In this document: in pieces, positions 45,386 to 53,948 of the stretch
How the letters are laid out: each line of letters begins with the position of its first letter
Numbering within the stretch: position 1 is the first letter of the stretch
Position numbers and translations under genes: made by a program
NCBI GenBank assembly: GCA_017631795.1
Contig: JAGBSO010000022.1
Location: forward strand, 120,130 to 184,129
Direction: 5' to 3'
DNA: 64,000 nucleotides
Source of the DNA: Clostridia bacterium
Lineage (GTDB): Bacteria; Bacillota; Clostridia; Oscillospirales; Acutalibacteraceae
Notes under the pieces: model-generated
What the model was told of the DNA's origin: nothing
What the model saw: only the letters and a program-made list of their open reading frames with translations
Database searches by the model: none

Positions 45386-45874
45386 TTATTTCTGCAATTC
45401 AAGATATTTATTGATTACGGCAAATTCCCTGCGATACAGACTTTCCAGATCGGGCATTTTTGATGCGTATTCACCGAAAATTTCAAGCGCTTGTGAAATT
45501 TCTATCCATTCGGGTGTAATTCCGTGGTCGATTTCAACATCTGTCAGAGCCTGTTCGCCTTTACCCGTTATTTCACAGATAAAATAATGAGCTACATATA
45601 AAGTATCATAACAATATTCATTGATTGTTACAAAATCCTTTAAGATTTTTACACCAAAACCTGTTTCTTCACGCACTTCCCTGACGCAGCATTCTTCGTG
45701 TGTTTCGCCATTTTCAATTCCGCCTCCGGGTGACATATAAACACCTGTATTCAATTCATAGGACAGCAATATCTTACCGTTTTCTACAATAAAAGCTCTG
45801 CATGAAACTCTCTTTTTCTTATAAGGCTCTGTGTAGGTTTTGCTGTACTGATTTATTGTTTCGCAAATTTCCAT
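45386..45874 (-). CDS. NUDIX hydrolase
   Basis: A 162-residue pyrophosphohydrolase. The Nudix box fits the consensus exactly at residues 51-73 (G-x5-E-x7-REVREETG). The N-terminal strand RVSCRAFIVENGKILL and the region before the box, YMSPGGGIENGE, are also typical. The substrate (nucleoside diphosphate-X) cannot be deduced. It has its own sigma-A promoter just after the permease terminator. Confidence 0.92.
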   Translation of the reverse strand: MEICETINQYSKTYTEPYKKKRVSCRAFIVENGKILLSYELNTGVYMSPGGGIENGETHEECCVREVREETGFGVKILKDFVTINEYCYDTLYVAHYFICEITGKGEQALTDVEIDHGITPEWIEISQALEIFGEYASKMPDLESLYRREFAVINKYLELQK

Positions 45875-45907
45875 TTCATTTCAAGCTCCCATGAATGTAT
45901 TGTTTTT

Positions 45908-45936
45908 ATAATATCATTCATTTCAGGCACTGTCAA
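45908..45936 (-). promoter_or_regulatory. Promoter of the NUDIX gene
   Basis: On the minus strand a perfect TTGACA (45936-45931) and TATTAT (45913-45908), 17 bases apart. The -35 box follows directly on the T-tract of the permease terminator. Confidence 0.8.
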
Positions 45937-45965
45937 TAAAAATCCCCACCGGAAACGATGGGGAT
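45935..45965 (-). terminator. Terminator after the amino-acid permease
   Basis: Stem ATCCCCA-C-CG with CG-A-TGGGGAT around a GAAA loop (45942-45965). On the minus strand TTTTTATT follows. Confidence 0.88.
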
Positions 45966-45973
45966 AAATATAA

Positions 45974-47362
45974 TCAGTTGACAGCCATGCTTTCTTCCAC
46001 AGCTTTTTCAGCCTGTTGTTTTGCATTTTCAAGATCTTTGAGATTGATTTTGCCTGCCTTGATTCTGTAAAAACTGAATCCGAAAAGGAAGACAATCATA
46101 CCGATAAGGAAATACTGGTCGCCTGCTTCAAGCGTTGTGAAGAGTGAAACGCTGATAAGCAGGTCTGCGATGATTGCCAGAACAATTGTAACAACAAATG
46201 CTGCTTTGGGCATATGGAAAAAGCTGTTTTTCCATGCTGCGGGGTATTTTTTCAGAAGCTTGAACATAAGACAGTTGTTGATAAGATTGAGAATCATTGT
46301 GGGAATCATCATAAGAGATATAAGGTCATCAAGTCCCATATCAACAAAAACAGGTACGATTGCGATTATGTAAAGCACAAGCATCATTACCCATGGATAA
46401 CCTTTTTTGTTTTTCTTTCCGAGAAAAGCAGGCAGCCATCCGTCTGCGATTGTTGCAAGCATGGGATGCTGAACACCTGCAATTGCACCGTAAAGTGATG
46501 TTGCAATTGCAAAACAAGCACCGCCGAGAGTAAAGATAACATAAATTGCACGGGGGAATATCTTTTCTGCAACAACACCGAGATTCTTGTCTGCAACCTG
46601 TTCAATGGGAAGCACACCTGCAGTTACAATTGCGATAAGCACATAAACAATCATAACAACAAATGATGCAATAAGAATTGCTTTGGGAAGTGTTTTCTTG
46701 GGATTTTTTGCATCGGGTGTCATTTCGATTGGTCTTGTTGCACCCTGACATGCAAAACTCATCATTGCAACAGCCATAATGAATCCGAAAGGTCCGTCGC
46801 TGAAATAGCCTTCTGATGCAGGGTTTGCAGTTGAAAAATCAACTTTGGGAAGACCTGCAAAAATGTAAACAAGCAGTGAAATTATAAGCACTCCGACCAT
46901 TATAAGGTTGAATTTGCCCATGAATTTTCCGCCGAGGAAAGTTGTTGCAAAGAAAAGTGTGATAATTCCGATAGCAACAAGTTTGCCGTAAGGCTCAATC
47001 TGCGGGAAGATGATTGATGCATATTCTACAATAGAAAGACCGTACATTGCAAATGCAAGACCTACAAAAATGCCTGAGATTGCCGAAACACCGACAAGAA
47101 TCGGCGGCTGAAGAAGAGCCGACTGACTGTAATGACCGCCGGGAAGCACAAACATACCCGACATGAGTGTTTTATAAGCATAAGCAAAAAGCACAACAAT
47201 ACAGGCACAGACCAGCGCAAGTGTTATTGACCTGCCCGTAAAGCCGATTGCAGTACCCATTGAAACGAAGATACCTGAGCCTATACAGTTTCCTATGCCG
47301 TAACAGGTAAGCTCAGCAACACCGAGTTTCTTTTTGTTTTCAGAACTTTTTTCCTTTGACAT
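45974..47362 (-). CDS. APC family amino-acid permease
   Basis: A 462-residue transporter with about 12 membrane helices. The N-terminus has the family signature ELTCYGIGNCIGSGIFVSMG (the GIGxxIGSGIF loop in helix 1), and the sixth-helix region has MMSFACQGATRPIEMTPDAKNPKK, which is conserved in this superfamily. The C-terminus is cytoplasmic and charged. It lies 9 bases after the C-S lyase/redoxin fusion gene and probably in one operon with it, so sulfur amino acids such as cystine, cystathionine or methionine are plausible substrates (inference). Confidence 0.9.
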   Translation of the reverse strand: MSKEKSSENKKKLGVAELTCYGIGNCIGSGIFVSMGTAIGFTGRSITLALVCACIVVLFAYAYKTLMSGMFVLPGGHYSQSALLQPPILVGVSAISGIFVGLAFAMYGLSIVEYASIIFPQIEPYGKLVAIGIITLFFATTFLGGKFMGKFNLIMVGVLIISLLVYIFAGLPKVDFSTANPASEGYFSDGPFGFIMAVAMMSFACQGATRPIEMTPDAKNPKKTLPKAILIASFVVMIVYVLIAIVTAGVLPIEQVADKNLGVVAEKIFPRAIYVIFTLGGACFAIATSLYGAIAGVQHPMLATIADGWLPAFLGKKNKKGYPWVMMLVLYIIAIVPVFVDMGLDDLISLMMIPTMILNLINNCLMFKLLKKYPAAWKNSFFHMPKAAFVVTIVLAIIADLLISVSLFTTLEAGDQYFLIGMIVFLFGFSFYRIKAGKINLKDLENAKQQAEKAVEESMAVN

Positions 47363-47371
47363 ATCAATTCC

Positions 47372-49132
47372 TCACTTTCCGAGAATCTTTATGATGTCTT
47401 TGACATCGGGAAAATCTGTCATTGTCTTTGAATAATGCGCATAAGTAATATTCATATTCTTATCAACGGCAACAAAAGCACAAAGCTGATTTTCTCTTGG
47501 TCCGTCTGTTTCTTCAGCAGGTGCCAATGCAGAATTGACTGATTCAATCATATCAAGATTCAGCATCTTATAAACATTCTTGCCTATGACAAATTCAATC
47601 AGCTTATCACCTGCAAGCATATTCACAATACCGTCTGCTTCAAAGACATTATACATATCATAAAGTTTGCATTCAGGGTCTGCAATCAGCTCAAAAGGAT
47701 ATTTCTTCTGATTTTTTGCAAGTGTGCTGATATCACTCTGCATAACGAATTTTATATCATAACCCATTGCCTTGAAAACAGGATATGCGGCAGAAAATGA
47801 AGCAAGAAGCACTCTGCAAAGCTCACATTCATAGAATCTGGAAAAAACGATAAATGTTTTTCCGCTGAGAGTCTGATGAGTACCTTTCGGTGAAGCATAA
47901 ACAAAGTTTTCGAGTTTTTCACCCACAGCAAGTGTCTTGTGATAAGGCTTGCCGTTTTCTTCCCAGTCTGCTCTGACTTCTTCAACAGCCTTCTTGAATC
48001 TTTCAAGAGCTTTTTCTATTGTAATCTTTGCACATGCGAGATTGATTCGCTGAAAACCTCTGCCGAGAGGTCCGAACATTTCACCGTTATCAAGATAAAG
48101 TCCTGCTTTTTCAAGCATTCTGCGAAGCTCAACGTGAGTCATGCCGAGCTTTCTCATATCAAGCCACTGCAGATATGTGCCTTCAAGGGGATAAACTCTG
48201 ATTTCAGGGAAATTCTCTGCCATGAAGTTTTCAACAAGTACTGCGTTTTCATGTACAACATCAAGCAATTCTTCAAGCCAGTCTTCACATTCGTTATATG
48301 CAGCAATACAGGCAGGATAGGCAAAAATATTAAGTCCCATCTGCATATTGAAAAGTGAACAGGCAGTAGCCTTTGCTCTCATTTTTGAGTCAGGAATGAT
48401 AATGTTTGAACACTGCAGACCCGCAAGATTGAATGTTTTGCTCGGTGCTGTGCACACTGCGATATTATCAAGAACAAAATCGCCGACTTTTGCCATAACT
48501 GTATGTTCATATCCGGGCATTATCAGGTCATGATGAATTTCATCATCAATAATAAAAACATCATTGCGGCAACAGATTTCTGCAACCTTTTTAAGCTCAT
48601 CTTCTGACCATACTCTGCCTACGGGATTATGCGGATTGCAGAAAAGAAGAGCACTCGCATTTTTACATTTCTTTTCAAGGTCTGCATAATCAATTTCGTA
48701 TCTGCCGTCTTTTTCAATCAGCTCACTGTAAACTATCTTTCTGCTTTTTGCAAGCACAGCCATATCAAAAGGATAATAAACAGGAGTGAGAATAATTACA
48801 CCGTCACCGGGTTTTGTGCTTGCCTGAATGAGAATTGCAAGTGCATCAACAACACCGGGAGTATTGATAATCCATTCTTTTTTAACATCAAAGTCGTGTC
48901 TGCGTTTCATCCATGAGATAACAGCATCGAAATATTCACCTGTCGGGCTTGTATAACCTAAAACCTGAGTTTCAGCAGTCTTTTTTATAGCTTCAACAAT
49001 CTGCGGTGCCGGATAAAACTCCATGTCTGCCACAGAAAGCGGTACAAACTCAGGTGATGCATTTTTTGCACCGTTCCATTTATTACTTCCGCAATTCCGT
49101 CTGTCGGGAATGCTTGTAAAATCATATTTCAT
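47372..49132 (-). CDS. PatB/MalY-type C-S lyase fused to a peroxiredoxin-like domain
   Basis: A 586-residue two-domain protein. Residues 1-395 are a fold-type I PLP enzyme of the PatB/MalY beta C-S lyase group: PLSVADMEFYPAPQIVEAI, CNPHNPVGRVW (about 165-175), IIDDEIHHDL, the PLP lysine K232 in TAPSKTFNLAGLQ, and the carboxylate-binding arginine R362 (GFQRINLA). Residues about 405-586 are a thioredoxin-fold, AhpC/TSA-like domain with a CxxC pair C436/C439 (FYECELCRVLL) at the place of the peroxidatic site. Lyases of this group normally end near 390 residues, so this is a fusion. The start at 49132 follows AAGGAGTG; an upstream ATG at 49174 is rejected as it would overlap the -10 box. It shares a transcript with the permease. 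Confidence 0.88.
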   Translation of the reverse strand: MKYDFTSIPDRRNCGSNKWNGAKNASPEFVPLSVADMEFYPAPQIVEAIKKTAETQVLGYTSPTGEYFDAVISWMKRRHDFDVKKEWIINTPGVVDALAILIQASTKPGDGVIILTPVYYPFDMAVLAKSRKIVYSELIEKDGRYEIDYADLEKKCKNASALLFCNPHNPVGRVWSEDELKKVAEICCRNDVFIIDDEIHHDLIMPGYEHTVMAKVGDFVLDNIAVCTAPSKTFNLAGLQCSNIIIPDSKMRAKATACSLFNMQMGLNIFAYPACIAAYNECEDWLEELLDVVHENAVLVENFMAENFPEIRVYPLEGTYLQWLDMRKLGMTHVELRRMLEKAGLYLDNGEMFGPLGRGFQRINLACAKITIEKALERFKKAVEEVRADWEENGKPYHKTLAVGEKLENFVYASPKGTHQTLSGKTFIVFSRFYECELCRVLLASFSAAYPVFKAMGYDIKFVMQSDISTLAKNQKKYPFELIADPECKLYDMYNVFEADGIVNMLAGDKLIEFVIGKNVYKMLNLDMIESVNSALAPAEETDGPRENQLCAFVAVDKNMNITYAHYSKTMTDFPDVKDIIKILGK

Positions 49133-49164
49133 GTTCTTCACTCCTTTTTTATTTCTATAAATCA

Positions 49165-49193
49165 AGTATAACAATCCTCGTTGACATTATCAA
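49165..49193 (-). promoter_or_regulatory. Promoter of the C-S lyase/permease operon
   Basis: On the minus strand TTGATA (49193-49188) and TATACT (49170-49165), 17 bases apart. Its -35 box lies inside the spacer of the divergent promoter. Confidence 0.68.
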
Positions 49194-49209
49194 TATAATC
49201 TGTTAAAAT
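49181..49209 (+). promoter_or_regulatory. Promoter of the amidotransferase-type hydrolase gene
   Basis: Perfect TTGACA (49181-49186) and TAAAAT (49204-49209), 17 bases apart; overlaps the opposite promoter by 13 bases. Confidence 0.75.
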
Positions 49210-49238
49210 TTTTTTATAAAATATCAAAGGAGTTCATT

Positions 49239-49928
49239 ATGAGTGTTGTAATAGCAATTCCGCAGATGGGTACAGACCTTTTCAGAAAATACATGAAGAG
49301 TAAATATGTAAAAAGCATTGAAAGAGCAGGCGGTGAAGTCCGTTGGATTGAGCCTGACGACACCGGAAAAGCAATAAAAGAAGCACTTTCCTGTGACGGT
49401 CTGCTTCTTCCGGGCGGTGCAGATATCGAGCCTGCACTTTACGGCAGAGAGAGAGAAGAAAAATGCGGAAAACCTAACAAGCTCCGTGATGACTATGAAT
49501 TTCTTATATATGAAGCTTTTGTAAAAACAGGCAAGCCGATTCTGTGCATCTGCAGGGGTTTTCAGCTTCTGAATGTGGCAAACGGTGGCACTCTTCATCA
49601 GGATATTGCAGATATAAAAAAATGCAGCCACTCGGATTTTCTGAAACGTGCAAAAGCAATTCATGATATAACAATCACAAAAGATACAAAGCTTTTCAGC
49701 ATTTTCAGCAAAACAAATACAGGTGTCAACAGTCTTCATCATCAGGCAATTGAAAATGTGGGAGAAAATCTTATTGTTTCCGCTGTCAGCGAAGACGGTT
49801 TCGTTGAAGCGATTGAGCTGAAAGAGTATCCTTTCTGCATCGGTGTGCAGTGGCATCCTGAGCATATGAGCAAAAAAGATTCCTTACAGCAGAATATTTT
49901 CAATTCTTTTGTCAATGCGTGTAAATAA
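49239..49928 (+). CDS. Class I glutamine amidotransferase-like hydrolase (PuuD/peptidase C26 family)
   Basis: A 229-residue protein of the gamma-glutamyl-GABA hydrolase type. Signatures: LLLPGGADIEPALYG, the nucleophile C105 in ILCICRGFQLLNVANGG, TLHQDI, VNSLHHQAIENVG, and the H206/E208 pair in GVQWHPEHM. The length is slightly short but complete. Such enzymes cleave gamma-glutamyl amides (gamma-glutamyl-GABA, gamma-glutamyl peptides). Divergent to the C-S lyase operon with overlapping promoters, it may be co-regulated with amino-acid use. Confidence 0.9.
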   Translation: MSVVIAIPQMGTDLFRKYMKSKYVKSIERAGGEVRWIEPDDTGKAIKEALSCDGLLLPGGADIEPALYGREREEKCGKPNKLRDDYEFLIYEAFVKTGKPILCICRGFQLLNVANGGTLHQDIADIKKCSHSDFLKRAKAIHDITITKDTKLFSIFSKTNTGVNSLHHQAIENVGENLIVSAVSEDGFVEAIELKEYPFCIGVQWHPEHMSKKDSLQQNIFNSFVNACK

Positions 49929-49945
49929 ATTTTTCGTCAGAATGA

Positions 49946-49974
49946 TTGTTTTTGTCTATAATTAATGGTATAAT
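49946..49974 (+). promoter_or_regulatory. Promoter of the GH16 gene
   Basis: TTGTTT (49946-49951) and TATAAT (49969-49974), 17 bases apart; AAGGAGG ribosome site before the ATG. Confidence 0.6.
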
Positions 49975-50005
49975 TTTCTTGTCTTAATTTAAGGAGGATA
50001 AAAAA

Positions 50006-50866
50006 ATGGATTCAATCTTTAAAATCATCACATCATTATTCACATCACTTATCTTATTATTATGTCAGTGGATAGGTATTCCCTGTCTTCCCATGGGTGA
50101 AGAAGTGGATATGACCAAATTCACACAGACATTTGCAGAAGAATTCGACGGTGAGCTTGACCGCAGTGTCTGGTCAGGTCACTATCAGTATGGCAACAAA
50201 ACAGAATCAAGAAAAGGCAGCTACTGGAATCAGTATCTTGCCGAAACAAAAGACGGCAACCTTGTTATTCCCGTTGTTTATCTTGAAGAAGGAATGGGCG
50301 GTGAAGGTGCAGGCTGGTACACAGCAGGTATCGACACAGACGATGATTCACCCAACGGTTTCAGCCAGAAATTCGGTTACTTTGAATGCCGTTGTATTCT
50401 TCCCGAAGGTGCTGATGTATGGAGTGCTTTCTGGCTTATGAATGACGGTGTTTACGATGTTGACGGTTCAGGCAGAGACGGCACGGAAATCGACATTTTT
50501 GAAAGTGACTGCTACGGAAACTTTGTCAGAAACTGTGTAACATCAAACCTTCACTTCGACGGTTATAATGATGCACATCAGAAGATGGGTGCAAGAGCTT
50601 TCATCACCCCCAACAATCCTTACGAAGAATACAACACATACGGTCTTGAATGGAATGAAGATGAATATATCTTCTACATCAACGGTGTTGAAACATTCCG
50701 CACAAATTACGGCGGTGTCAGCCAGAATCCCGAATATCTTATCCTTTCAGTTGAAATGCGCGGTGAAGACGGTATTCCCTCAGAGAGAGAGAATGTCCCC
50801 GCAGACAGCACTGAATTCATCGTTGACTATGTAAGAGTGTATCAGTATAACGATTTACTTAAATAA
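50006..50866 (+). CDS. Exported glycoside hydrolase family 16 (beta-glucanase type)
   Basis: A 286-residue enzyme. Residues 1-28 are a hydrophobic export signal or anchor (IITSLFTSLILLLCQWIG). The catalytic domain has FAEEFDGELDRSVW, FGYFECRCILPEGADVWSAFW and the catalytic motif GTEIDIFES with E161, D163 and E166, matching the E-x-D-x-(x)-E signature. The C-terminus is VDYVRVYQYND, the usual last strand of GH16. Likely substrates are beta-1,3- or mixed-linked glucans. It is monocistronic; its terminator is a copy of the hairpin that precedes sigK at the right edge. Confidence 0.94.
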   Translation: MDSIFKIITSLFTSLILLLCQWIGIPCLPMGEEVDMTKFTQTFAEEFDGELDRSVWSGHYQYGNKTESRKGSYWNQYLAETKDGNLVIPVVYLEEGMGGEGAGWYTAGIDTDDDSPNGFSQKFGYFECRCILPEGADVWSAFWLMNDGVYDVDGSGRDGTEIDIFESDCYGNFVRNCVTSNLHFDGYNDAHQKMGARAFITPNNPYEEYNTYGLEWNEDEYIFYINGVETFRTNYGGVSQNPEYLILSVEMRGEDGIPSERENVPADSTEFIVDYVRVYQYNDLLK

Positions 50867-50886
50867 TATCGGACTTACAAAATTTC

Positions 50887-50921
50887 ACCTCTGTTATCAT
50901 AAAGATAACAGAGGTTTTTTT
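50887..50921 (+). terminator. Terminator after GH16, shared with the sigK leader
   Basis: Perfect 12-bp stem ACCTCTGTTATC/GATAACAGAGGT (50887-50898 with 50904-50915), loop ATAAA, then seven T. Nearly the same hairpin occurs at 63717-63743. Confidence 0.92.
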
Positions 50922-50955
50922 ATGGATTTCACTTTATCGGTACAGATATTCACCG
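50922..50955 (+). pseudogene. Remnant of a sigK 5' end
   Basis: The first 32 bases after the hairpin match the start of the sigK gene at 63752 in 26 positions (encoded MDFTLSVQIFT against MDFTLLAQFFT). The match stops abruptly. The frame continues for 89 codons without sigma-factor features and runs into the end of the opposite gene, so it is read as a decayed fragment. Confidence 0.7.
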
Positions 50956-50984
50956 AGCCACCGTATAATGTATTCAGAAAAATC

Positions 50985-51017
50985 TGCAAAAATCAACCCC
51001 ACCGTAAACCGATGGGG
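50985..51017 (-). terminator. Terminator of the leftward zinc-ribbon/SPFH gene set
   Basis: Stem CCCCA with TGGGG plus inner CG/CG (50997-51017). On the minus strand it is followed by TTGATTTTTGC. It resembles the hairpin after the permease at 45.9 kb. Confidence 0.65.
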
Positions 51018-51060
51018 CTGTTTGAATATTTATCCTGCAAATGCATTCATAATCCGAATT

Positions 51061-51621
51061 TTATGCCCAGGGATTTTCGCTTTCGGGCTTGCGGATATCT
51101 GCAAGAAGGAACTGCTCCCACAGATACCATTTGCCGTCCTTTGCAAGACGAAGCTGAACGCTTCTGGGGCTGTCTGCACCGCCCGAGGTGATATACAGCG
51201 TTGCGTAGCCGTCATTCTGATTTGAATAAGGGTTTTCGCTTACGGTAACTGTATAAGGCTCTGAGGGCAGATAATTATTGGCAGGAGTTGCACCGTCAAA
51301 ATAGGAACGGGGTACATAATCCTTATCACGGAATCTGTCCTGAATAAACTGCTTATCCATAACACTCAAAGGTCTCGGACCTCTGAGAAGATCGAGCATT
51401 CTGAGTGAAAGCTCCTTATTTTCGGGATAAAAACAGAATGCAAGAACAGTAAGTGCCGCTGTGTCAAAAGGATTTGCAAGTGCAGCCTGAGGCAGTGATG
51501 CAAACTGCTCATATGTATCAGGCAGAGCAGAAAAAACTATTTTTCTTACAGGATTGTCTGATCCGGCAGGCGTCTGTGTCTGTACAGGAGGGTTATTTTT
51601 TAATTTATCAAAAAGTCCCAT
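51061..51621 (-). CDS. Small protein of unknown function, last gene of the SPFH/TPM set
   Basis: A 186-residue soluble protein without signal peptide. The N-terminus MGLFDKLKNN resembles the MGLFDKKF start of another gene in the set. Residues 30-75 hold an alpha-helical segment (ALANPFDTAALTVLAFCFYPENKELSLRMLDLLRGP), given here from ALANP to LLRGP, and residues 120-175 a beta region (YTVTVSENPYSNQN, SVQLRLAKDGKWYLWEQ) that ends in an SH3- or lipocalin-like strand pair. I recall similar clostridial proteins annotated DUF6935 next to TPM and SPFH genes, but am not sure. It is 17 bases after the TPM gene, so it is part of the operon. Confidence 0.72.
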   Translation of the reverse strand: MGLFDKLKNNPPVQTQTPAGSDNPVRKIVFSALPDTYEQFASLPQAALANPFDTAALTVLAFCFYPENKELSLRMLDLLRGPRPLSVMDKQFIQDRFRDKDYVPRSYFDGATPANNYLPSEPYTVTVSENPYSNQNDGYATLYITSGGADSPRSVQLRLAKDGKWYLWEQFLLADIRKPESENPWA

Positions 51622-51638
51622 ATCTTTTTACTCCCGGA

Positions 51639-52850
51639 TCAGAATTTGATTCCGCCGCCGCCGTGAGTTCTGCCTGAAGAGCTTTTATGTGTTGATGAGC
51701 CTGAATTGCTGTTTTCCTGCACCTTTTCTTCCTTATCAACATAAGTGCCCTTGAAAACCTCATTGCTGTTCATAAGAACAAGGCTGCCGCCTCTTACATA
51801 AACCTTTGCATCTGCCTGTCTGATAACTGACTTGTTTGCAGCTGCCATACCGTTAAGCACAAAAAGAGCAATAACACAGCCTACAAGCATAAAAACAAAC
51901 AACCAGATAAAGTGAACTCCGGGCTTTACATACTCTGTTGCTTTTGCAATATATGTGTCAAGAGCCGCAATGTAATTACCGCTGATGATATCATCCTTCA
52001 TTTCAAGAAGCATTGTGTTGATCATATCATCTGACATCTTGTATATTGCATCACCGTGTGTTGTGAGATAAAGCTCTCTCTGACCATCCTCACCGGGAAG
52101 ATAAAGAAGCAGGAAGCCATCGTCATTCTCACCGTAGCCATAGCCATTTGCATCATAGAAATCGTCTGCAAACTGCTGAGCTGTTTTACCGTCAAGAGAG
52201 GTTACTGTAAGGAATGCAATCTCCATCTCATATTCTTCTGTAAATGCATTGAATTTTTCGTTAAATTCACTTTCCTCAGCATCTGTGAGAAGGTCTGCAA
52301 GGTCAACAACAAGAGGAAGCTGTCTTTCAACACGCTCAAAGGCTGTTGTATCCTCTGTATCTGCTGCAGCTGTTGTTATAATGGGGTCAGCAGAAATGCC
52401 GTCACCACCAAGCACGCTGTCTACTGCAGTATAGTAGTCAACAATACCGCCGTAGTATGTATCTGCATCGTCATAGGCATTCCATATTGCATCCTCGTCT
52501 GCTTCTGAGAATACATTCTTTGCATCGCCTGCAAGATAAACGGAATAAACATTATCACCGATGTTATCAACTATGAGAACACCGTTTTCGGCATCTTTCT
52601 GTGCATTGTAAATGTCTTCTGCATATTCGTATGTAGTATCAAAATTTTCAGCATTGTCAACGATAGCGAACATTACACACCAGCCGTATTTCTGCTCAAT
52701 AGTCAATGCATATGAATCAAGCTCTATCATTTCAGAATCAGTAAGCTTATCAGTAAAATCAATGACATGTGCCGAATTAGCAGATGCAGCAAATGCGAAG
52801 GAGAAAAGCATTACAAAAACGATAGCTATTGATATAATTCTTTTTTTCAT
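51639..52850 (-). CDS. Exported membrane protein with two TPM domains (YdjH-like)
   Basis: A 403-residue protein. Residues 1-25 are a signal peptide (ISIAIVFVMLFSFAFAASA). Two TPM domains follow, about 28-150 (VIDFTDKLTDSEMIELDSYA, with AENGVLIVDNIGD) and 180-310 (VDLADLLTDAEESEFNEKF, with ENDDGFLLLYLPGEDG). One membrane helix lies at about 318-340, then a cytoplasmic tail rich in serine, glycine and histidine that ends THGGGGIKF. TPM domains occur in envelope stress and photosystem repair proteins. The position after a zinc-ribbon gene matches ydjG-ydjH of B. subtilis. Two TPM copies in one chain are unusual. Confidence 0.85.
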   Translation of the reverse strand: MKKRIISIAIVFVMLFSFAFAASANSAHVIDFTDKLTDSEMIELDSYALTIEQKYGWCVMFAIVDNAENFDTTYEYAEDIYNAQKDAENGVLIVDNIGDNVYSVYLAGDAKNVFSEADEDAIWNAYDDADTYYGGIVDYYTAVDSVLGGDGISADPIITTAAADTEDTTAFERVERQLPLVVDLADLLTDAEESEFNEKFNAFTEEYEMEIAFLTVTSLDGKTAQQFADDFYDANGYGYGENDDGFLLLYLPGEDGQRELYLTTHGDAIYKMSDDMINTMLLEMKDDIISGNYIAALDTYIAKATEYVKPGVHFIWLFVFMLVGCVIALFVLNGMAAANKSVIRQADAKVYVRGGSLVLMNSNEVFKGTYVDKEEKVQENSNSGSSTHKSSSGRTHGGGGIKF

Positions 52851-52865
52851 AAATACTGCACCTCC

Positions 52866-53948
52866 TTAAAACAATGAAATAAGCCAGAGTAAGCCGTATG
52901 CAGCAGCACCGACACCTGTGCCGATAAGAAGTCCGAGCTTTTTGATAAGTGCTGTATCCGTGGGGATATCACCTACAAATTTACCGGTCTGACCATTCAT
53001 TGCAAAGATATAATCCTTGCCGTTCCAGCTTGTTTTAAGAATCCAAACGGGATAAAGCGCATATTTGTATGTGCCGTTCATAACAGTCATATTTGCGCCT
53101 GTTGTTGTAATTGAATCATAGCCCACTACAGTTTCCTCAAATGCATCAATAGCACTCTGTCTGATTCTCTCGTTGGCTCTGTTCATGCTTTCTTCAACGC
53201 CGACATCATATTTATCGGCAAGATAACCTGCAAGATAAGCAGTATTGAAATCAACAGCATCATTGATATTGAAAGGCTCGATTGCTTCCATAAGATCATC
53301 GGGCATTTTTGTTGAGCCGTCAACGGGCACATTATCAAAGCTGAGATTACCGCTTCTGAATACATCAAACTCAGAAACCTCTGTGTATCTGTAATTCTTA
53401 TCCTCCCAGCGTCTGAGCTTTTCTGCAACGCTCCTTATTTCAGCAAAGGCATCACAAGTAAAAAGCCAATGAGGCACATAAACGCCCTTGATTTCATCAA
53501 GATGATTTTCATCCTTGAATGCTTTTGGTACAAATTTCTTTGTTGCTATATGCTTTTTAAGAGCTTCTTTTGCAGCTTTCTTATCATATTTGAACGGAAT
53601 GACAAGATTCGGACGGAGTGCTCCCTCAAACTGACCTTTCATAACAACAGGATTTCCGCAATAAGGACAGCTTGATGCACCTGTTGTTTCGTCTGCAACG
53701 ATTTCACCGCCGCAGGAATTACAGCCGTAAACTTTCATGCCGTCTGTTTCGCCTGCTGCCCATTCGTTGTTATCTGAATTCCATTCAATCTGTTCAACAG
53801 TTGAGCCGCCTGCATTATCCATACCCTGTGGCATAGCTTCAATGTCAAATTCGGTGTCACAATAAGGGCATTTGAGCTTCTGTGAGCCTGTATCAAATCT
53901 GACAGCACCGCCGCAGCAGGGACATTTCTGTTCCATTAAAGTTGCCAT
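52866..53948 (-). CDS. Double zinc-ribbon membrane protein (YdjG-like)
   Basis: A 360-residue protein. Two zinc ribbons occupy residues 8-35 (CPCCGG to CPYCDTEFD) and 75-100 (YGCNSCGGEIVADETTGA to CPYCGNP). A long alpha/beta domain follows (LRPNLVIPFKYDKKAAKEAL, VYVPHWLFTCDAFAEI, YKYALYPVWILKTSWNGKDY), then a C-terminal membrane helix (LLIGTGVGAAAYGLLWLISLF). The layout of cytoplasmic zinc ribbons plus C-terminal anchor matches B. subtilis YdjG. Its ATG follows the previous stop directly (TAAATG), with AGGAG upstream, so the genes are coupled. Confidence 0.82.
   Translation of the reverse strand: MATLMEQKCPCCGGAVRFDTGSQKLKCPYCDTEFDIEAMPQGMDNAGGSTVEQIEWNSDNNEWAAGETDGMKVYGCNSCGGEIVADETTGASSCPYCGNPVVMKGQFEGALRPNLVIPFKYDKKAAKEALKKHIATKKFVPKAFKDENHLDEIKGVYVPHWLFTCDAFAEIRSVAEKLRRWEDKNYRYTEVSEFDVFRSGNLSFDNVPVDGSTKMPDDLMEAIEPFNINDAVDFNTAYLAGYLADKYDVGVEESMNRANERIRQSAIDAFEETVVGYDSITTTGANMTVMNGTYKYALYPVWILKTSWNGKDYIFAMNGQTGKFVGDIPTDTALIKKLGLLIGTGVGAAAYGLLWLISLF

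Noticed and set aside
49224..49865. A 213-codon open frame on the minus strand
   Set aside because: It lies wholly antisense to the amidotransferase-type hydrolase, has no ribosome site and encodes a Cys/Phe-rich sequence typical of antisense frames.
50922..51191. An 89-codon frame after the GH16 terminator taken as a gene
   Set aside because: Only the first 11 codons resemble sigK; the rest overlaps the end and terminator of the opposite gene. It is treated as a pseudogene fragment.
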